Source of the DNA: Georgenia_B sunbinii
GTDB taxonomy: Bacteria > Actinomycetota > Actinomycetes > Actinomycetales > Actinomycetaceae
Direction: 5' to 3' (one strand)
Length of the DNA stretch: 64,000 nt
NCBI RefSeq assembly: GCF_036421855.1
Contig: NZ_JAZGOK010000006.1
Below the pieces are notes generated by a model. It worked only from the letters and a program-made list of their open reading frames with translations. It was not told the DNA's origin and ran no database searches. Below are positions 15,862 through 25,197 of the stretch, in pieces. The translations under genes and the position numbers were made by a program. Every line of letters begins with the position of its first letter. Within the stretch, counting starts at the first letter, position 1.

Positions 15862-18603
15862 GTGAGTCCAGAGGATCGACGAGGACCGCTCATCGATGGC
15901 CTGCTGAGCCAGGTCAAGGACATCGACAGCGCGGAGACCGACGAGTGGCTGGAGTCGCTCGACGGACTCATCGACGAACGCGGTGGACCCCGCGCGCGTT
16001 ACGTGCTTCTCAACCTGCTGCGTCGCGCCCGTCAGCGTGACGTCAGCGTGCCGGCGCCGCTGACCACGCCGTACGTCAACACCATCGGCGTCGAGGATGA
16101 GCCGTACTTCCCCGGCGACGAGGCGGTCGAGCGCAAGTACCGCGGCTGGATCCGCTGGAACGCCGCGGTGATGGTCACCCGTGCGCAGCGTCCCGACGTG
16201 TCCGTCGGTGGCCACATCTCCTCCTACGCCTCCATCGCCACCCTCTACGAGGTGGGGATGAACCACTTCTTCCGGGGCAAGGACCACCCCGGCGGCGGCG
16301 ACCAGGTGTTCTTCCAGGGCCACTCCTCGCCGGGCAACTACGCCCGCGCGTACCTCGAGGGACGCCTCTCCGAGGACGACCTCGACGGCTTCCGCCAGGA
16401 GTACTCCCACCCCGGCGGCGGGCTGCCCTCCTACCCGCACCCCCGCCTCATGCCTGACTTCTGGGAGTTCCCCACGGTCTCCATGGGACTGGGCCCGGCC
16501 TCGGCGATCCACCAGGCCTACACCAACCGCTACGTGCACGAGCGCGGCATCAAGGACACCTCAGAGCAGCACGTGTGGGCGTTCCTCGGTGACGGCGAGA
16601 TGGACGAGCCGGAGTCTCGCGGCATGCTGCAGCTCGCTGCGCAGCAGAACCTCGACAACCTCACCTTCGTGGTCAACTGCAACCTGCAGCGCCTCGACGG
16701 GCCGGTACGAGGCAACGGCAAGATCATCCAGGAGCTCGAGTCGTTCTTCCGCGGCGCCGGCTGGAACGTCATCAAGGTCATGTGGGGCCGCGAGTGGGAC
16801 CCGCTGCTGCAGGCCGACAAGGACCGTGCGCTCGTCAACCTCATGAACGAGACGCTCGACGGCGACTACCAGACGTACAAGGCCAACGACGGCGCCTACG
16901 TGCGGGAGAACTTCTTCGGTCGCGACCCGCGCACCAAGGAGCTCGTCAAGGACATGTCCGACGACGACATCTGGTCGCTCAAGCGTGGCGGGCACGACTA
17001 CCGCAAGATCTACGCGGCCTACAAGGCGGCGGCGGCCCACACCGGTCAGCCGACCGTCATCCTCGCCCAGAGCGTCAAGGGCTACGGGCTGGGGCCGAGC
17101 TTCGCGGGGCGTAACTCCACGCACCAGATGAAGAAGATGAAGACCACGGACCTCAAGATGCTCCGTGACGCCCTTCGCATCGACATCCCCGACGAGCAGC
17201 TCGAGGATCCGTACAACGCGCCGTACTACAAGCCGTCGGCGGACGACCCGACGCTGCAGTACATGATCGAGCGCCGCCGTGCGCTCGGCGGGTTCCTCCC
17301 CGAGCGTCGCGGTGACAAGGGCGGCCTGCCGCTGCCCGACGAGAAGCCGTACGAGGTCATCAAGGCCGGCTCCGGCAAGCAGGAGGTCGCCACGACGATG
17401 GCCCTCGTGCGCCTCATCAAGGAGCTGATGAAGGACAAGGACATCGGCCAGCGGATCGTGCCGATCATCCCCGACGAGGCCCGGACCTTCGGCCTGGACT
17501 CGATCTTCCCGACGGCGAAGATCTTCAACACCCACGGCCAGAACTACACCGCGGTGGACTCGGAGATGATGCTCTCCTACAAGGAGTCCGAGACCGGCCA
17601 GATCATGCACCTGGGCATCAACGAGGCCGGGTCGGCGGCCGCCTTCCAGACGGTCGGCACGTCCTACGCCACCCTCGGCGAGCCGCTCATCCCGATGTAC
17701 ATCTTCTACTCGATGTTCGGCTTCCAGCGCACCGGTGACCAGTTCTGGGCCGCCGGCGACCAGCTGGCGCGCGGCTTCGTCATCGGTGCCACCGCCGGGC
17801 GCACCACGCTCGCCGGTGAGGGCCTGCAGCACATGGACGGGCACTCGCTCGTGCTGGCGCAGACCAACCCGGCGTTCGTCAACTACGACCCGGCCTACGC
17901 CTACGAGATCCGCCACATCATCCGTGACGGCCTCTCGCGGATGTACGGCGCCGACGACCCGCGCGACCCGAACGTCATGTACTACATGACGGTCTACAAC
18001 GAGCCGATGCACCAGCCGGCCGAGCCGGAGGGCGTCGACGTCGAGGGCATCCTGCGCGGCATCCACCGCATCGCCCCGGTCGAGGGCGACGGCCCGCCCG
18101 TCCAGCTGATGGCCTCGGGGGTCGGGGTGCCGTGGGCGATGCACGCCCGCGAGATCCTTGCCGAGGACTGGGGGGTCCGGGCCGGTGTCTGGTCGGTGAC
18201 CAGCTGGGGCGAGCTGCGCCGGGAGGCGCTGGAGATCGAGCGCAAGCGGCTGCTCGAGCCGGCCGGCGACCACGGCGAGGCCTACGTGACCGCCAAGCTG
18301 CGCGACGCCGGTGGCCCGTACGTCGCCACCAGCGACTGGGACCACCTGGTCCCCGACCTCATCCGGCAGTGGGTCCCCGGGGACTACTACACGCTCGGCG
18401 CGGACGGCTTCGGCTACTCCGACACCCGCCCGGCGGCGCGTCGGCAGTTCCTCATCGATTCCCACTCGATGGTCGTCAAGGCGCTGCAGGCCCTCGCGGC
18501 CCGTGGCGAGGTCGACGCGGACGCACCCCGCCAGGCGGCGGAGCGCTACCGGCTGAGCGACGTCAACGCCGGCGAGTCCGGCACCGCCGGAGGCGACTCC
18601 TGA
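15862..18603 (+). CDS. aceE: Pyruvate dehydrogenase E1 component, homodimeric type
   Basis: A 913-residue single-chain E1 that decarboxylates pyruvate with thiamine diphosphate and passes the acetyl group to the E2 lipoyl domain, giving acetyl-CoA. The ThDP motif is GDGEMDEPESRGML...NCNLQRLDGPVRGNGK. Other signatures: GGHISSYASIATLYEVG near the N-terminus, HTHGQNY (THGQNYTAVDSEMMLSYKESETGQ) and GFGYSDTRPAARRQFLIDSHSMVVKAL at the C-terminus. Length agrees with E. coli AceE. The GTG at 15862 follows AGAGGA; the frame is open upstream to 15802 but that region does not resemble the family. A strong hairpin follows at 18630. E2/E3 genes are not in the window. Confidence 0.97.
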   Translation: MSPEDRRGPLIDGLLSQVKDIDSAETDEWLESLDGLIDERGGPRARYVLLNLLRRARQRDVSVPAPLTTPYVNTIGVEDEPYFPGDEAVERKYRGWIRWNAAVMVTRAQRPDVSVGGHISSYASIATLYEVGMNHFFRGKDHPGGGDQVFFQGHSSPGNYARAYLEGRLSEDDLDGFRQEYSHPGGGLPSYPHPRLMPDFWEFPTVSMGLGPASAIHQAYTNRYVHERGIKDTSEQHVWAFLGDGEMDEPESRGMLQLAAQQNLDNLTFVVNCNLQRLDGPVRGNGKIIQELESFFRGAGWNVIKVMWGREWDPLLQADKDRALVNLMNETLDGDYQTYKANDGAYVRENFFGRDPRTKELVKDMSDDDIWSLKRGGHDYRKIYAAYKAAAAHTGQPTVILAQSVKGYGLGPSFAGRNSTHQMKKMKTTDLKMLRDALRIDIPDEQLEDPYNAPYYKPSADDPTLQYMIERRRALGGFLPERRGDKGGLPLPDEKPYEVIKAGSGKQEVATTMALVRLIKELMKDKDIGQRIVPIIPDEARTFGLDSIFPTAKIFNTHGQNYTAVDSEMMLSYKESETGQIMHLGINEAGSAAAFQTVGTSYATLGEPLIPMYIFYSMFGFQRTGDQFWAAGDQLARGFVIGATAGRTTLAGEGLQHMDGHSLVLAQTNPAFVNYDPAYAYEIRHIIRDGLSRMYGADDPRDPNVMYYMTVYNEPMHQPAEPEGVDVEGILRGIHRIAPVEGDGPPVQLMASGVGVPWAMHAREILAEDWGVRAGVWSVTSWGELRREALEIERKRLLEPAGDHGEAYVTAKLRDAGGPYVATSDWDHLVPDLIRQWVPGDYYTLGADGFGYSDTRPAARRQFLIDSHSMVVKALQALAARGEVDADAPRQAAERYRLSDVNAGESGTAGGDS

Positions 18604-18629
18604 CGGTCTGACGACCGACGGCACAACGG

Positions 18630-18660
18630 CGGGTGGCCCCTGGAGACAGGGTGCCACCCG
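18630..18660 (+). terminator. Terminator hairpin after aceE
   Basis: CGGGTGGC and GCCACCCG arms with a nested CCCTG/CAGGG stem closing on GAGA, starting 27 nt after the aceE stop. Confidence 0.8.
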
Positions 18661-18706
18661 GCGTTCGTCGTACCGGCGTCAGGTCCGGCGACCCGGGCCG
18701 CCGGTG

Positions 18707-19384
18707 TCAGGCGCGGTGAGTCTGCTCCGCGGCCGCGACCTGCGGCTCGAGCTCGGCGACGAGGCGGGCCGACACGGCGTCGGGCCGTTCGGCGAGCAGC
18801 CCGAGATGGCGGCGCGCGTCCAACGGGCGCTCCGCGTCCAGCGCGGCGAGCACGATCTGCTGGCCCGCCTCCGGGATGTTGTCGCGCGGTGACCAGTGCC
18901 CCACGCCGAGTCCGAGGGCGTCGGCGGGCAGGTCAGCGGCGCGCAGCGCCCGCACGCCCTCGACGAGCGCCAGGCCGGTGGTCTCGCGTTCGCAGGCGGC
19001 GGCGAACCGACGCATCGCGCCCTCGTGGTCGTCGGGCAGCGAGAGCCGGCCGAGCTCGACGAGGGGGAACCAGGCCCGCGGGTTGCCGGCGAGCTCCTCG
19101 GCCAACGCCCAGATCGCCACATCGGCGGAGACGTGCCGGTCCACCGGCTCGTGCTCGGCGATGAGCGGGTCGACGGGCTCGTCGCCGTCGGCGCGCCGGC
19201 GCACCAGCTCGGCCAGCTCCCGGAAGGCGTCGACGTTGTTGGGATCCTGCACGAGCACGGTCCGCAGCACGTGCTCCCGTGGCTTGTCCTCGCTGCGCGC
19301 CGCGGAGGTCGCCTGGCGCGTGCCAACCCGCCGCTCCGGTAGCGAGCGGGTGAACAGCGACCTCAGCCGAGCGAGTAGAGCCAT
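18707..19384 (-). CDS. Actinobacterial hypothetical protein, helical (TPR-like)
   Basis: A 225-residue soluble protein from the ATG at 19384. After an Arg-rich N-terminus (LLARLRSLFTRSLPERRVG) it has repeated helix pairs with TPR-like small and aromatic positions (LVQDPNNVDAFRELAELV, AIWALAEELAGNPRAWFPLVELGRLSL, AMRRFAAACERE, QIVLAALDAERPLDARRHLGLL). No catalytic motif. TPR-like helical repeats suggest protein binding. The -10-like TAGGCT ends 7 nt before the ATG and there is no Shine-Dalgarno, so leaderless translation is likely. It sits between aceE (convergent) and the FasR-like gene (divergent). Confidence 0.7.
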   Translation of the reverse strand: MALLARLRSLFTRSLPERRVGTRQATSAARSEDKPREHVLRTVLVQDPNNVDAFRELAELVRRRADGDEPVDPLIAEHEPVDRHVSADVAIWALAEELAGNPRAWFPLVELGRLSLPDDHEGAMRRFAAACERETTGLALVEGVRALRAADLPADALGLGVGHWSPRDNIPEAGQQIVLAALDAERPLDARRHLGLLAERPDAVSARLVAELEPQVAAAEQTHRA

Positions 19385-19455
19385 GGCGCCGAGCCTATCT
19401 GCTCGGCTTGCGACGCTCACCTGCACCGGTGGCACCGCTGACGACATCGTGAGAT

Positions 19456-19472
19456 TTGTCGTCATTCGACAA
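19456..19472. promoter_or_regulatory. Inverted repeat upstream of fasR (candidate operator)
   Basis: TTGTCG-TCATT-CGACAA, perfect 6-bp arms, 11 bp upstream of the -10 hexamer of the regulator gene. The arm TTGTCG recurs at 20747-20752 upstream of fabD. Likely bound by a regulator, possibly FasR itself. Confidence 0.45.
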
Positions 19473-19482
19473 TTGCGCCACC

Positions 19483-19488
19483 TATGCT
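19483..19488 (+). promoter_or_regulatory. -10 element of the fasR promoter
   Basis: TATGCT, followed by 7 nt and then the ATG at 19496, places the transcription start on or next to the start codon (leaderless). An in-frame ATG at 19484 lies inside this hexamer and so cannot be the start. Confidence 0.6.
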
Positions 19489-19495
19489 CACTGTC

Positions 19496-20692
19496 ATGCC
19501 AGCTCCGGCCGCGATGCCTCCCCCGACCCAGGGCAGCTCCGACGTGCTTCGCCGACTCCGCGGCGGCACCGACCTGCTCACCTCCGCCGCGCTCAAGCGG
19601 CTCGACGCCGAGATCCGGTGGTACCGCGAGCTTGCCGCCGAGGACCGGTCGTGGATCGGGCTGGTCGCCCAGTCCGGCATCGCGGCGTTCATCGCCTGGT
19701 ACGAGCAGCCCTCGGCGGCCACCTACAACGCCGCCGAGATCTTCCGCGCCGCGCCGCCCGAGCTCACCCGCTCCATCTCCCTGCAGCACACGCTGCAGCT
19801 GGTCCGGCTCGTCGTCGAGGTCGTCGAGGAGAACGCCGTCCAGCTTGCGGACCCAGGCCAGCAGCGCGACCTGCGCGACGCCGTGCTGCGCTACTCCCGC
19901 GAGGTCGCCTTCTCCGCCGCCGAGGTCTACGCCCGCGCCGCCGAGGCGCGTGGCGCGTGGGACGCCCGCCTGGAGGCGCTCGTCGTCGACTCCCTCGTCC
20001 GCGGCGACAGCGACAACTCGCTGCGCTCACGCGCGTCTGCGCTCGGCTGGTCCGGGGTGGGCTCGACCGTCGTCCTCGTCGGCACCACGGACGGCGCCCT
20101 CGACGAACGACGGACCGCGGAGCTGCGGCGCGCGTGCCGGCGAGCGGCCAAGGATGCGCTCGTCGGTATCCAGGGCGACCGGCTGGTGATCGTCCTCGGT
20201 GGCGAGAACCTCCGGGAGGCCGCCGAGGGCCTCATGGCGCGCCTGCGGCCCGGCACCGTCGTCCTGGGGCCCGAGGTCCACGACATCGCCGACGCCGGCC
20301 GGTCCGCCCGGGCCGCGCTCGCGGGGCTGCTCGCGGCACCGGCCTGGCCTGACGCCCCCGAGCTGGTCGAGGCTGACGAGCTGCTGCCCGAACGGCTCCT
20401 CAACGGTGACCCGCTGGCCCGCCGCACGCTGCTGACCGACCTCTACCGCCCGCTCGCCGCCACCAGCGGGCCGCTCCTCGAGACCCTCGGGGAGTACCTC
20501 AGCCAGGGACGTTCGCTCGAGGCGGCCGCCCGCGCGCTGTACGTCCACCCGAACACCGTGCGTTACCGGTTGCGGCGCATCACGCAGATCATCGGCTGGG
20601 ACCCCACCTCACCCCGCGAGGGCTTCGTCCTGCAGATCGCAGTGGGCGTCGGTCGGCTCTCCGCGGCCTCCGGGGAGCACTCCGGGGTCTGA
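19496..20692 (+). CDS. fasR: FasR-like PucR-family regulator of fatty acid synthesis
   Basis: A 398-residue regulator. N-terminal two thirds: a helical sensor region (WIGLVAQSGIAAFIAWYEQP, TRSISLQHTLQLVRLVVEVVEENA) and a GGDEF-like/CdaR middle part (VVLVGTTDG, VIVLGG). C-terminal PucR-type helix-turn-helix, about residues 325-380: LGEYLSQGRSLEAAARALYVHPNTVRYRLRRI. Position directly before fabD matches FasR of Streptomyces and mycobacteria, which activates fabD-operon or fas transcription and responds to long-chain acyl-CoA; the assignment rests on family plus location. The start at 19496 is set by the -10 hexamer. A 6-bp dyad upstream may serve autoregulation. fabD begins 138 nt downstream with its own -10-like element. 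Confidence 0.85.
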   Translation: MPAPAAMPPPTQGSSDVLRRLRGGTDLLTSAALKRLDAEIRWYRELAAEDRSWIGLVAQSGIAAFIAWYEQPSAATYNAAEIFRAAPPELTRSISLQHTLQLVRLVVEVVEENAVQLADPGQQRDLRDAVLRYSREVAFSAAEVYARAAEARGAWDARLEALVVDSLVRGDSDNSLRSRASALGWSGVGSTVVLVGTTDGALDERRTAELRRACRRAAKDALVGIQGDRLVIVLGGENLREAAEGLMARLRPGTVVLGPEVHDIADAGRSARAALAGLLAAPAWPDAPELVEADELLPERLLNGDPLARRTLLTDLYRPLAATSGPLLETLGEYLSQGRSLEAAARALYVHPNTVRYRLRRITQIIGWDPTSPREGFVLQIAVGVGRLSAASGEHSGV

Positions 20693-20830
20693 GCCGGCGC
20701 CAGATGTGACAGGTGTCCTAGCGATGGAGGTAGCGCACCGACGTTCTTGTCGAACTCCCACAACCCGACCGCGGCTACTTCGTACGCGTCCGATGCCAGG
20801 GACGCGCCCGGGTGTTGGCAGAGTGGACGG

Positions 20831-21757
20831 GTGCTTGCCATCGTCTGCCCCGGTCAGGGTGCCCAGTCCCCCGGCATGCTCAGCCCATGGCTCGAGCTGC
20901 CCAGTCTCGCCGACTCCGTCGCCACCATGAGTGACGCCGCCGAGGTCGACCTGCGGTACCTCGGTACCGAGGCGGACGCCGCGGCGATCAAGGACACCGC
21001 CAACGCTCAGCCGCTCATCGTCGCGGCGTCGCTGCTCAGCTTCGGCGCGGTGTTCGGCGAGGACTCCTCAGCAGTCGGCGTCGCCGCCGGCCACTCGGTC
21101 GGCGAGCTCGCCGCCGCGGCGGTCGCCGGCACGCTCGACGCCACCGACGCGCTGCGGCTCGTCGGGGCGCGCGGCCGAGCCATGGCCGCCGCCGCGGCCG
21201 TCACGCCCACCGGGATGAGCGCCGTCGTCGGGGGTGACCCCGAGGAGGTCCTCGAGACGCTGCGCGAGCACGGCCTCACGCCGGCGAACGTCAACGGTGG
21301 CGGCCAGGTCGTCGCCGCCGGCACGCTCCCCCAGCTTGAGGCGCTGATGGCCAACCCGCCGGCCCGCGCCCGGGTGATCGCGCTCCAGGTGGCCGGCGCC
21401 TTCCACACCGTCCACATGGAGCCGGCCGTCGAGCAGGTCCAGCAGGCCGCGGCCACCATCACCCCCAGCGACCCCACGCCGGTGCTGCTGTCGAACGCCG
21501 ACGGCGCTGCCGTCACCTCCGGCACCGACGCCCTGGCGCGCATCGTCGCGCAGGTCGCCCGGCCGGTGCGGTGGGACCTCACCTGCCAGACGATGCTCGA
21601 GCTCGGCGTCACCGGGCTCATCGAGCTCGCTCCCGCCGGGGTCCTCACCGGCCTGGCGCGTCGTGCGCTGGCAGGTGTGCAGACCCTCGCCCTGAAGTCC
21701 CCCGACCAGCTCGACGACGCGCGGGCCATGGCCCGCGAGCACGGAGCCGCCCGATGA
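20831..21757 (+). CDS. fabD: Malonyl-CoA:ACP transacylase
   Basis: A 308-residue transacylase that moves malonate from CoA to acyl carrier protein for type II fatty acid synthesis. Motifs: VCPGQGAQSPGM at the N-terminus, the nucleophile S89 in AAGHSVGELAAAA, catalytic His in VAGAFHTVHM, and LIELAPAGVLTGL near the end. The GTG at 20831 begins exactly at the conserved VLAIVCPGQG; the frame is open upstream to 20747 without similarity. CAGAGT, a -10-like hexamer, ends 6 nt before it and there is no ribosome site, so it may be leaderless. Its stop overlaps fabH (ATGA). Confidence 0.95.
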   Translation: MLAIVCPGQGAQSPGMLSPWLELPSLADSVATMSDAAEVDLRYLGTEADAAAIKDTANAQPLIVAASLLSFGAVFGEDSSAVGVAAGHSVGELAAAAVAGTLDATDALRLVGARGRAMAAAAAVTPTGMSAVVGGDPEEVLETLREHGLTPANVNGGGQVVAAGTLPQLEALMANPPARARVIALQVAGAFHTVHMEPAVEQVQQAAATITPSDPTPVLLSNADGAAVTSGTDALARIVAQVARPVRWDLTCQTMLELGVTGLIELAPAGVLTGLARRALAGVQTLALKSPDQLDDARAMAREHGAAR

Positions 21758-22761
21758 GTCGTCCCACGCTGCGAGAGACCAAGACCAACGCCCACTCCCG
21801 GATCCTTGGCTTCGGCGGGGTGCGGGGCGACCTCGTCGTCCCCAACGACGACATCGTCGGCCCGATCGACAGCTCCGACGAGTGGATCCGGCAGCGCACC
21901 GGCATCGCCGAGCGCCGTCGCGCCACCCCGGAGCAGACCGTGACCACGATGTCGGTCGACGCGGCGCGAGAGGCGCTCGCGGTCGCCGGGATCGACGGCG
22001 CCCAGCTGGGTGCGGTCATCGTCGCCACCGTCACCCACATGCAGCAGACGCCCGCGCTGGCAACGGTGGTCGCCGACCAGCTCGGCGCCACCCCGGCGGC
22101 GGCGTACGACATCTCCGCCGCCTGCGCGGGCTACTGCTACGGCATCGCGCAGGCCGACGCCCTGGTGCGGTCGGGCACCGCGGACTACGTGCTCGTCGTC
22201 GGCGTCGAGAAGATGTCGGACTTCCTCGACCCGACCGACCGCACCATCTCCTTCCTCCTCGGCGACGGCGCCGGTGCCGCGGTCGTCGGCCCCTCAGACA
22301 CCCCGGGCATCGGCCCGACGGTGTGGGGCTCGGACGGTGCGCAGGCCGACGTCATCAACCAGACCCACTCGTGGCTCACCTTCCGTGACGGCACCGACAC
22401 CTCGTGGCCCACGCTGCGCCAGAAGGGCCCCACCGTTTTCAAGTGGGCGAGCTTCGAGATGGCCAAGGTCGCCAAGCAGACCATCGAGGCCGCCGGGCTG
22501 CAGCCCGAGGACATCGACGTGTTCCTGCCCCACCAGGCGAACATGCGGATCATCGACCAGCTGGCCAAGCAGCTCGGGCTGCGCGAGGACGTCGTCATCG
22601 CGCGTGACATCGCCGACACCGGCAACACCTCGGCGGCGTCGATCCCGCTGGCGGCCGAGCGGCTCTACCGCGAGGGCATGGTGCCCTCGGGCGCGTTGGC
22701 GCTGCAGATCGGCTTCGGCGCCGGCCTCGCCTACGCCGCACAGGTCGTCGTCCTGCCCTGA
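21754..22761 (+). CDS. fabH: Beta-ketoacyl-ACP synthase III
   Basis: A 335-residue KAS III, condensing acyl-CoA starter with malonyl-ACP. Catalytic triad C124 (SAACAGYCYG), His in LPHQANMRI and Asn in GNTSAASIPLA are present; TGIAERR and the C-terminal GFGAGLAYAAQVV agree. The ATG overlaps the fabD stop by four bases, so the two are translationally coupled. Actinobacterial FabH often accepts branched starters, which would suit iso/anteiso lipids, but specificity cannot be read here. Confidence 0.95.
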   Translation: MSRPTLRETKTNAHSRILGFGGVRGDLVVPNDDIVGPIDSSDEWIRQRTGIAERRRATPEQTVTTMSVDAAREALAVAGIDGAQLGAVIVATVTHMQQTPALATVVADQLGATPAAAYDISAACAGYCYGIAQADALVRSGTADYVLVVGVEKMSDFLDPTDRTISFLLGDGAGAAVVGPSDTPGIGPTVWGSDGAQADVINQTHSWLTFRDGTDTSWPTLRQKGPTVFKWASFEMAKVAKQTIEAAGLQPEDIDVFLPHQANMRIIDQLAKQLGLREDVVIARDIADTGNTSAASIPLAAERLYREGMVPSGALALQIGFGAGLAYAAQVVVLP

Positions 22762-22842
22762 CCCGGGGCGTCGCCGCCGCCACCACGGCCCGCATGGGCC
22801 ACACTTGACCCCGTTATATCCCAACCGAATTGGAGAGCCCCC

Positions 22843-23094
22843 ATGGCACACAGCGAGCAGGACATCCTGGCTGGACTGGCAGAGATCGTCAACGAGGAGA
22901 CCGGTCTGCCGACCGACTCCGTCCTCCCTGAGAAGTCCTTCACCGACGACCTCGACATCGACTCGCTGTCGATGATGACGATCGTCACGCTGGCCGAGGA
23001 GAAGTTCGAGGTCCGCATCCCCGACGAGGAGGTCGCCAACCTGGCGACCGTGCAGGACGCGGTCACCTTCATCGCCGGGGCCCAGCAGGCCTGA
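22843..23094 (+). CDS. acpP: Acyl carrier protein
   Basis: An 83-residue acidic acyl carrier protein. S41 in FTDDLDIDSLSMM takes the 4'-phosphopantetheine arm that holds growing acyl chains. ATG 22843 follows TTGGAGAGC. It lies between fabH and fabF as in Streptomyces, 81 nt after fabH and 96 nt before fabF, in one transcription unit. Confidence 0.96.
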   Translation: MAHSEQDILAGLAEIVNEETGLPTDSVLPEKSFTDDLDIDSLSMMTIVTLAEEKFEVRIPDEEVANLATVQDAVTFIAGAQQA

Positions 23095-23190
23095 CCCTCT
23101 CGGCCGGGGCGCGCCGCCACACGTGGCCGCCCCGGCCGCAGCAGTACCCACGAGCAGGCCCGCGCCACACCCATTCCCAAGGAGCAACTG

Positions 23191-24432
23191 ATGGCTGACA
23201 AGACCGTTGTCGTGACCGGACTGGGTGCGACCACGCCGCTCGGCGGTGACGTCCCCACGACCTGGGCGGCCGCCCTCGCCGGCAAGTCCGGCGTCCGCAC
23301 CCTGGAGAACGACTGGGCCGAGCGTTACGAGATCCCCGTCGACTTCGCCGGCCAGCTCGCGGTGCCCGCCTCCGACGTCCTCGAGCGCCCCAAGATGCGC
23401 CGGATGGACCCCAGCGCGCAGTACGCCATCATCGCGACCCGCGAGGCGTGGGCGGACGCCGGCGCCCCGGAGGTCGACGGCGAACGCCTCGGTGCCGTGG
23501 TTGCCTCCGGCATCGGCGGCGTCTGGACCCTGCTCGACGCGTGGGACGTGGTCAAGGAGAAGGGCGCCCGGCGCGTCATGCCACTGACCGTGCCCATGCT
23601 CATGCCCAACTCGCCGGTCGCCTACGTCTCCCTCGAGGTCGGGGCCAAGGCCGGTGCTCACTCCCCCGTCTCGGCCTGCGCCTCGGGAGCGGAGGCCATC
23701 GCCTACGGCGTCGAGATGATCCGCACCGGCCGCGCCGACGTCGTCGTCGCCGGCGGCACCGAGGCCGCTATCCACCCGCTGCCCATCGCGGCCTTCGCCA
23801 AGATGCAGGCGCTGTCCACCCGTACCGACGACCCTGCTGGCGCCTCACGGCCCTACGACGTCAGCCGGGACGGCTTCGTCATGGGTGAGGGCGCCGGGAT
23901 CGTCGTCCTCGAGAGCGCCGAGCACGCTGCCGCGCGCGGCGCCCGCGTCTACGCGGAGATCGCCGGCGTCGGCATGAGCTCTGACGCCTACGACATCGCG
24001 CCGCCCGACCCCTCCGGCGCCGGCCAGGAGCGCGCGATGCGCCTGGCACTGGCCGACGCCGACGTCAGCGCCCGCGACGTCGTCCACGTCAATGCCCACG
24101 CGACCTCCACCCCGGCCGGCGACGGCGTCGAGGCGGCCGCGATCCGCCGCGGCCTCGGGGACGACGCCGACCACGTGACGGTCTCGGCGACCAAGTCGAT
24201 GACCGGTCACCTGCTCGGGGGCGCCGGCGCGCTGGAGACGATCTTCACCGTGCTTGCGATCCAGGAGCGCACTGCGCCGCCGACGATCAACGTCACCGAG
24301 ATCCAGCCCGGCATCGAGATCGACCTCGTCCGCGACACGCCGCGCGAGCTGCCCGCAGGCCAGATCGCCGGCGTCAACAACGCCTTCGGCTTCGGCGGCC
24401 ACAACGTCGCCGTCGTGGTCCGCAGCGCCTGA
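23191..24432 (+). CDS. fabF: Beta-ketoacyl-ACP synthase II
   Basis: A 413-residue KAS II that elongates acyl-ACP with malonyl-ACP. Catalytic C163 (VSACASGAEA), His in VNAHATSTPAGD and His in KSMTGHLLGGAGALE are in place; the Gly-rich end NNAFGFGGHNVAVV is complete. ATG 23191 follows AAGGAG. Last gene of the fabD-fabH-acpP-fabF cluster, closed by a strong hairpin 8 nt after the stop. Confidence 0.96.
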   Translation: MADKTVVVTGLGATTPLGGDVPTTWAAALAGKSGVRTLENDWAERYEIPVDFAGQLAVPASDVLERPKMRRMDPSAQYAIIATREAWADAGAPEVDGERLGAVVASGIGGVWTLLDAWDVVKEKGARRVMPLTVPMLMPNSPVAYVSLEVGAKAGAHSPVSACASGAEAIAYGVEMIRTGRADVVVAGGTEAAIHPLPIAAFAKMQALSTRTDDPAGASRPYDVSRDGFVMGEGAGIVVLESAEHAAARGARVYAEIAGVGMSSDAYDIAPPDPSGAGQERAMRLALADADVSARDVVHVNAHATSTPAGDGVEAAAIRRGLGDDADHVTVSATKSMTGHLLGGAGALETIFTVLAIQERTAPPTINVTEIQPGIEIDLVRDTPRELPAGQIAGVNNAFGFGGHNVAVVVRSA

Positions 24433-24439
24433 CGGCTAC

Positions 24440-24463
24440 GGACCCCCGGTCGACCGGGGGTCC
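24440..24463 (+). terminator. Terminator of the fab operon
   Basis: GGACCCCCGG-TCGA-CCGGGGGTCC: a perfect 10-bp stem with four-base loop 7 nt after the fabF stop codon. Confidence 0.85.
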
Positions 24464-24546
24464 GGCTCACTGCGGCGCGCTCGAACGCCCGGTCCATGAC
24501 TCATACCCCCGGTCCACCGGCGGTGGTGAGGCGCGCCCCGCGACGC

Positions 24547-25047
24547 TCAGCCGACGCGGTGGAGCCAGCGGACGGGGGCGCCGGCGCCGGCGTAGCGGAA
24601 CGGCTCGAGCTCGTCGTCCCAGGCCTGGCCCAGCGCGAGGTTCATCTCGTGGCGCATCCGGGCCGGGTCGCCTGCCTGCTCGAGGGCAGCCCGCACCCGG
24701 TCCTCCGGCACGACGACGTTGCCGTGCGCGTCGGTCTGGGCGTGGAAGATGCCCAGCTCGGGGGTGTGGGACCAGCGTCCGCCGTCGATGCCGGGGGACG
24801 GGTCCTCGGTGATCTCGTAGCGCAGGTGGGTCCAGCCGCGCAGCGCGGACGCCAGCCGGGCACCGGTGCCGACCGGCCCCACCCAGGAGTACTCGGCGCG
24901 CGAGAGTCCGGGCGCAGCAGGCTGCGGGGTCCACTCGAGGGACACCCTGCCGTCGAGCACCGTACCGGCCGCCCACTCGACGTGGGGGCACAGCGCCTTG
25001 GGCGCAGAGTGCACGAAAATGACGCCGCGGGTTGTGGCACCACTCAT
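24547..25047 (-). CDS. DUF3145 family protein
   Basis: A 166-residue DUF3145 protein, an actinobacterial family usually found beside the fab cluster. Features: RGVIFVHSAPKALCPHVEWA at the N-terminus, LEWTPQPAAPGLSRAEYSW, WTHLRYEITEDPSPG and AWDDELEPFRYAG. The ATG at 25047 has a strong GGAGG 7 nt upstream; the frame is open to 25122 without similarity. It converges with fabF. Function unknown; a link to lipid synthesis is only by location. Confidence 0.9.
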   Translation of the reverse strand: MSGATTRGVIFVHSAPKALCPHVEWAAGTVLDGRVSLEWTPQPAAPGLSRAEYSWVGPVGTGARLASALRGWTHLRYEITEDPSPGIDGGRWSHTPELGIFHAQTDAHGNVVVPEDRVRAALEQAGDPARMRHEMNLALGQAWDDELEPFRYAGAGAPVRWLHRVG

Positions 25048-25197
25048 GTCGACCCTCCTGGTTCCTGGTTGAGGTACGTCTTCCCCTACGACCTCAGGTG
25101 AACCAGTCAGCGACACGAACACGACGGAACCGCCTCATCATGTCATTGATCCGCGAGATTCCGCCAGCCCACCGCGGACCGGGGTTCGGCCGATGCC

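Noticed and set aside
18707..19789. 360-residue version of the helical hypothetical protein
   Set aside because: The additional 135 N-terminal codons run antisense through the fasR promoter and start; the ATG at 19384 with TAGGCT upstream is better.
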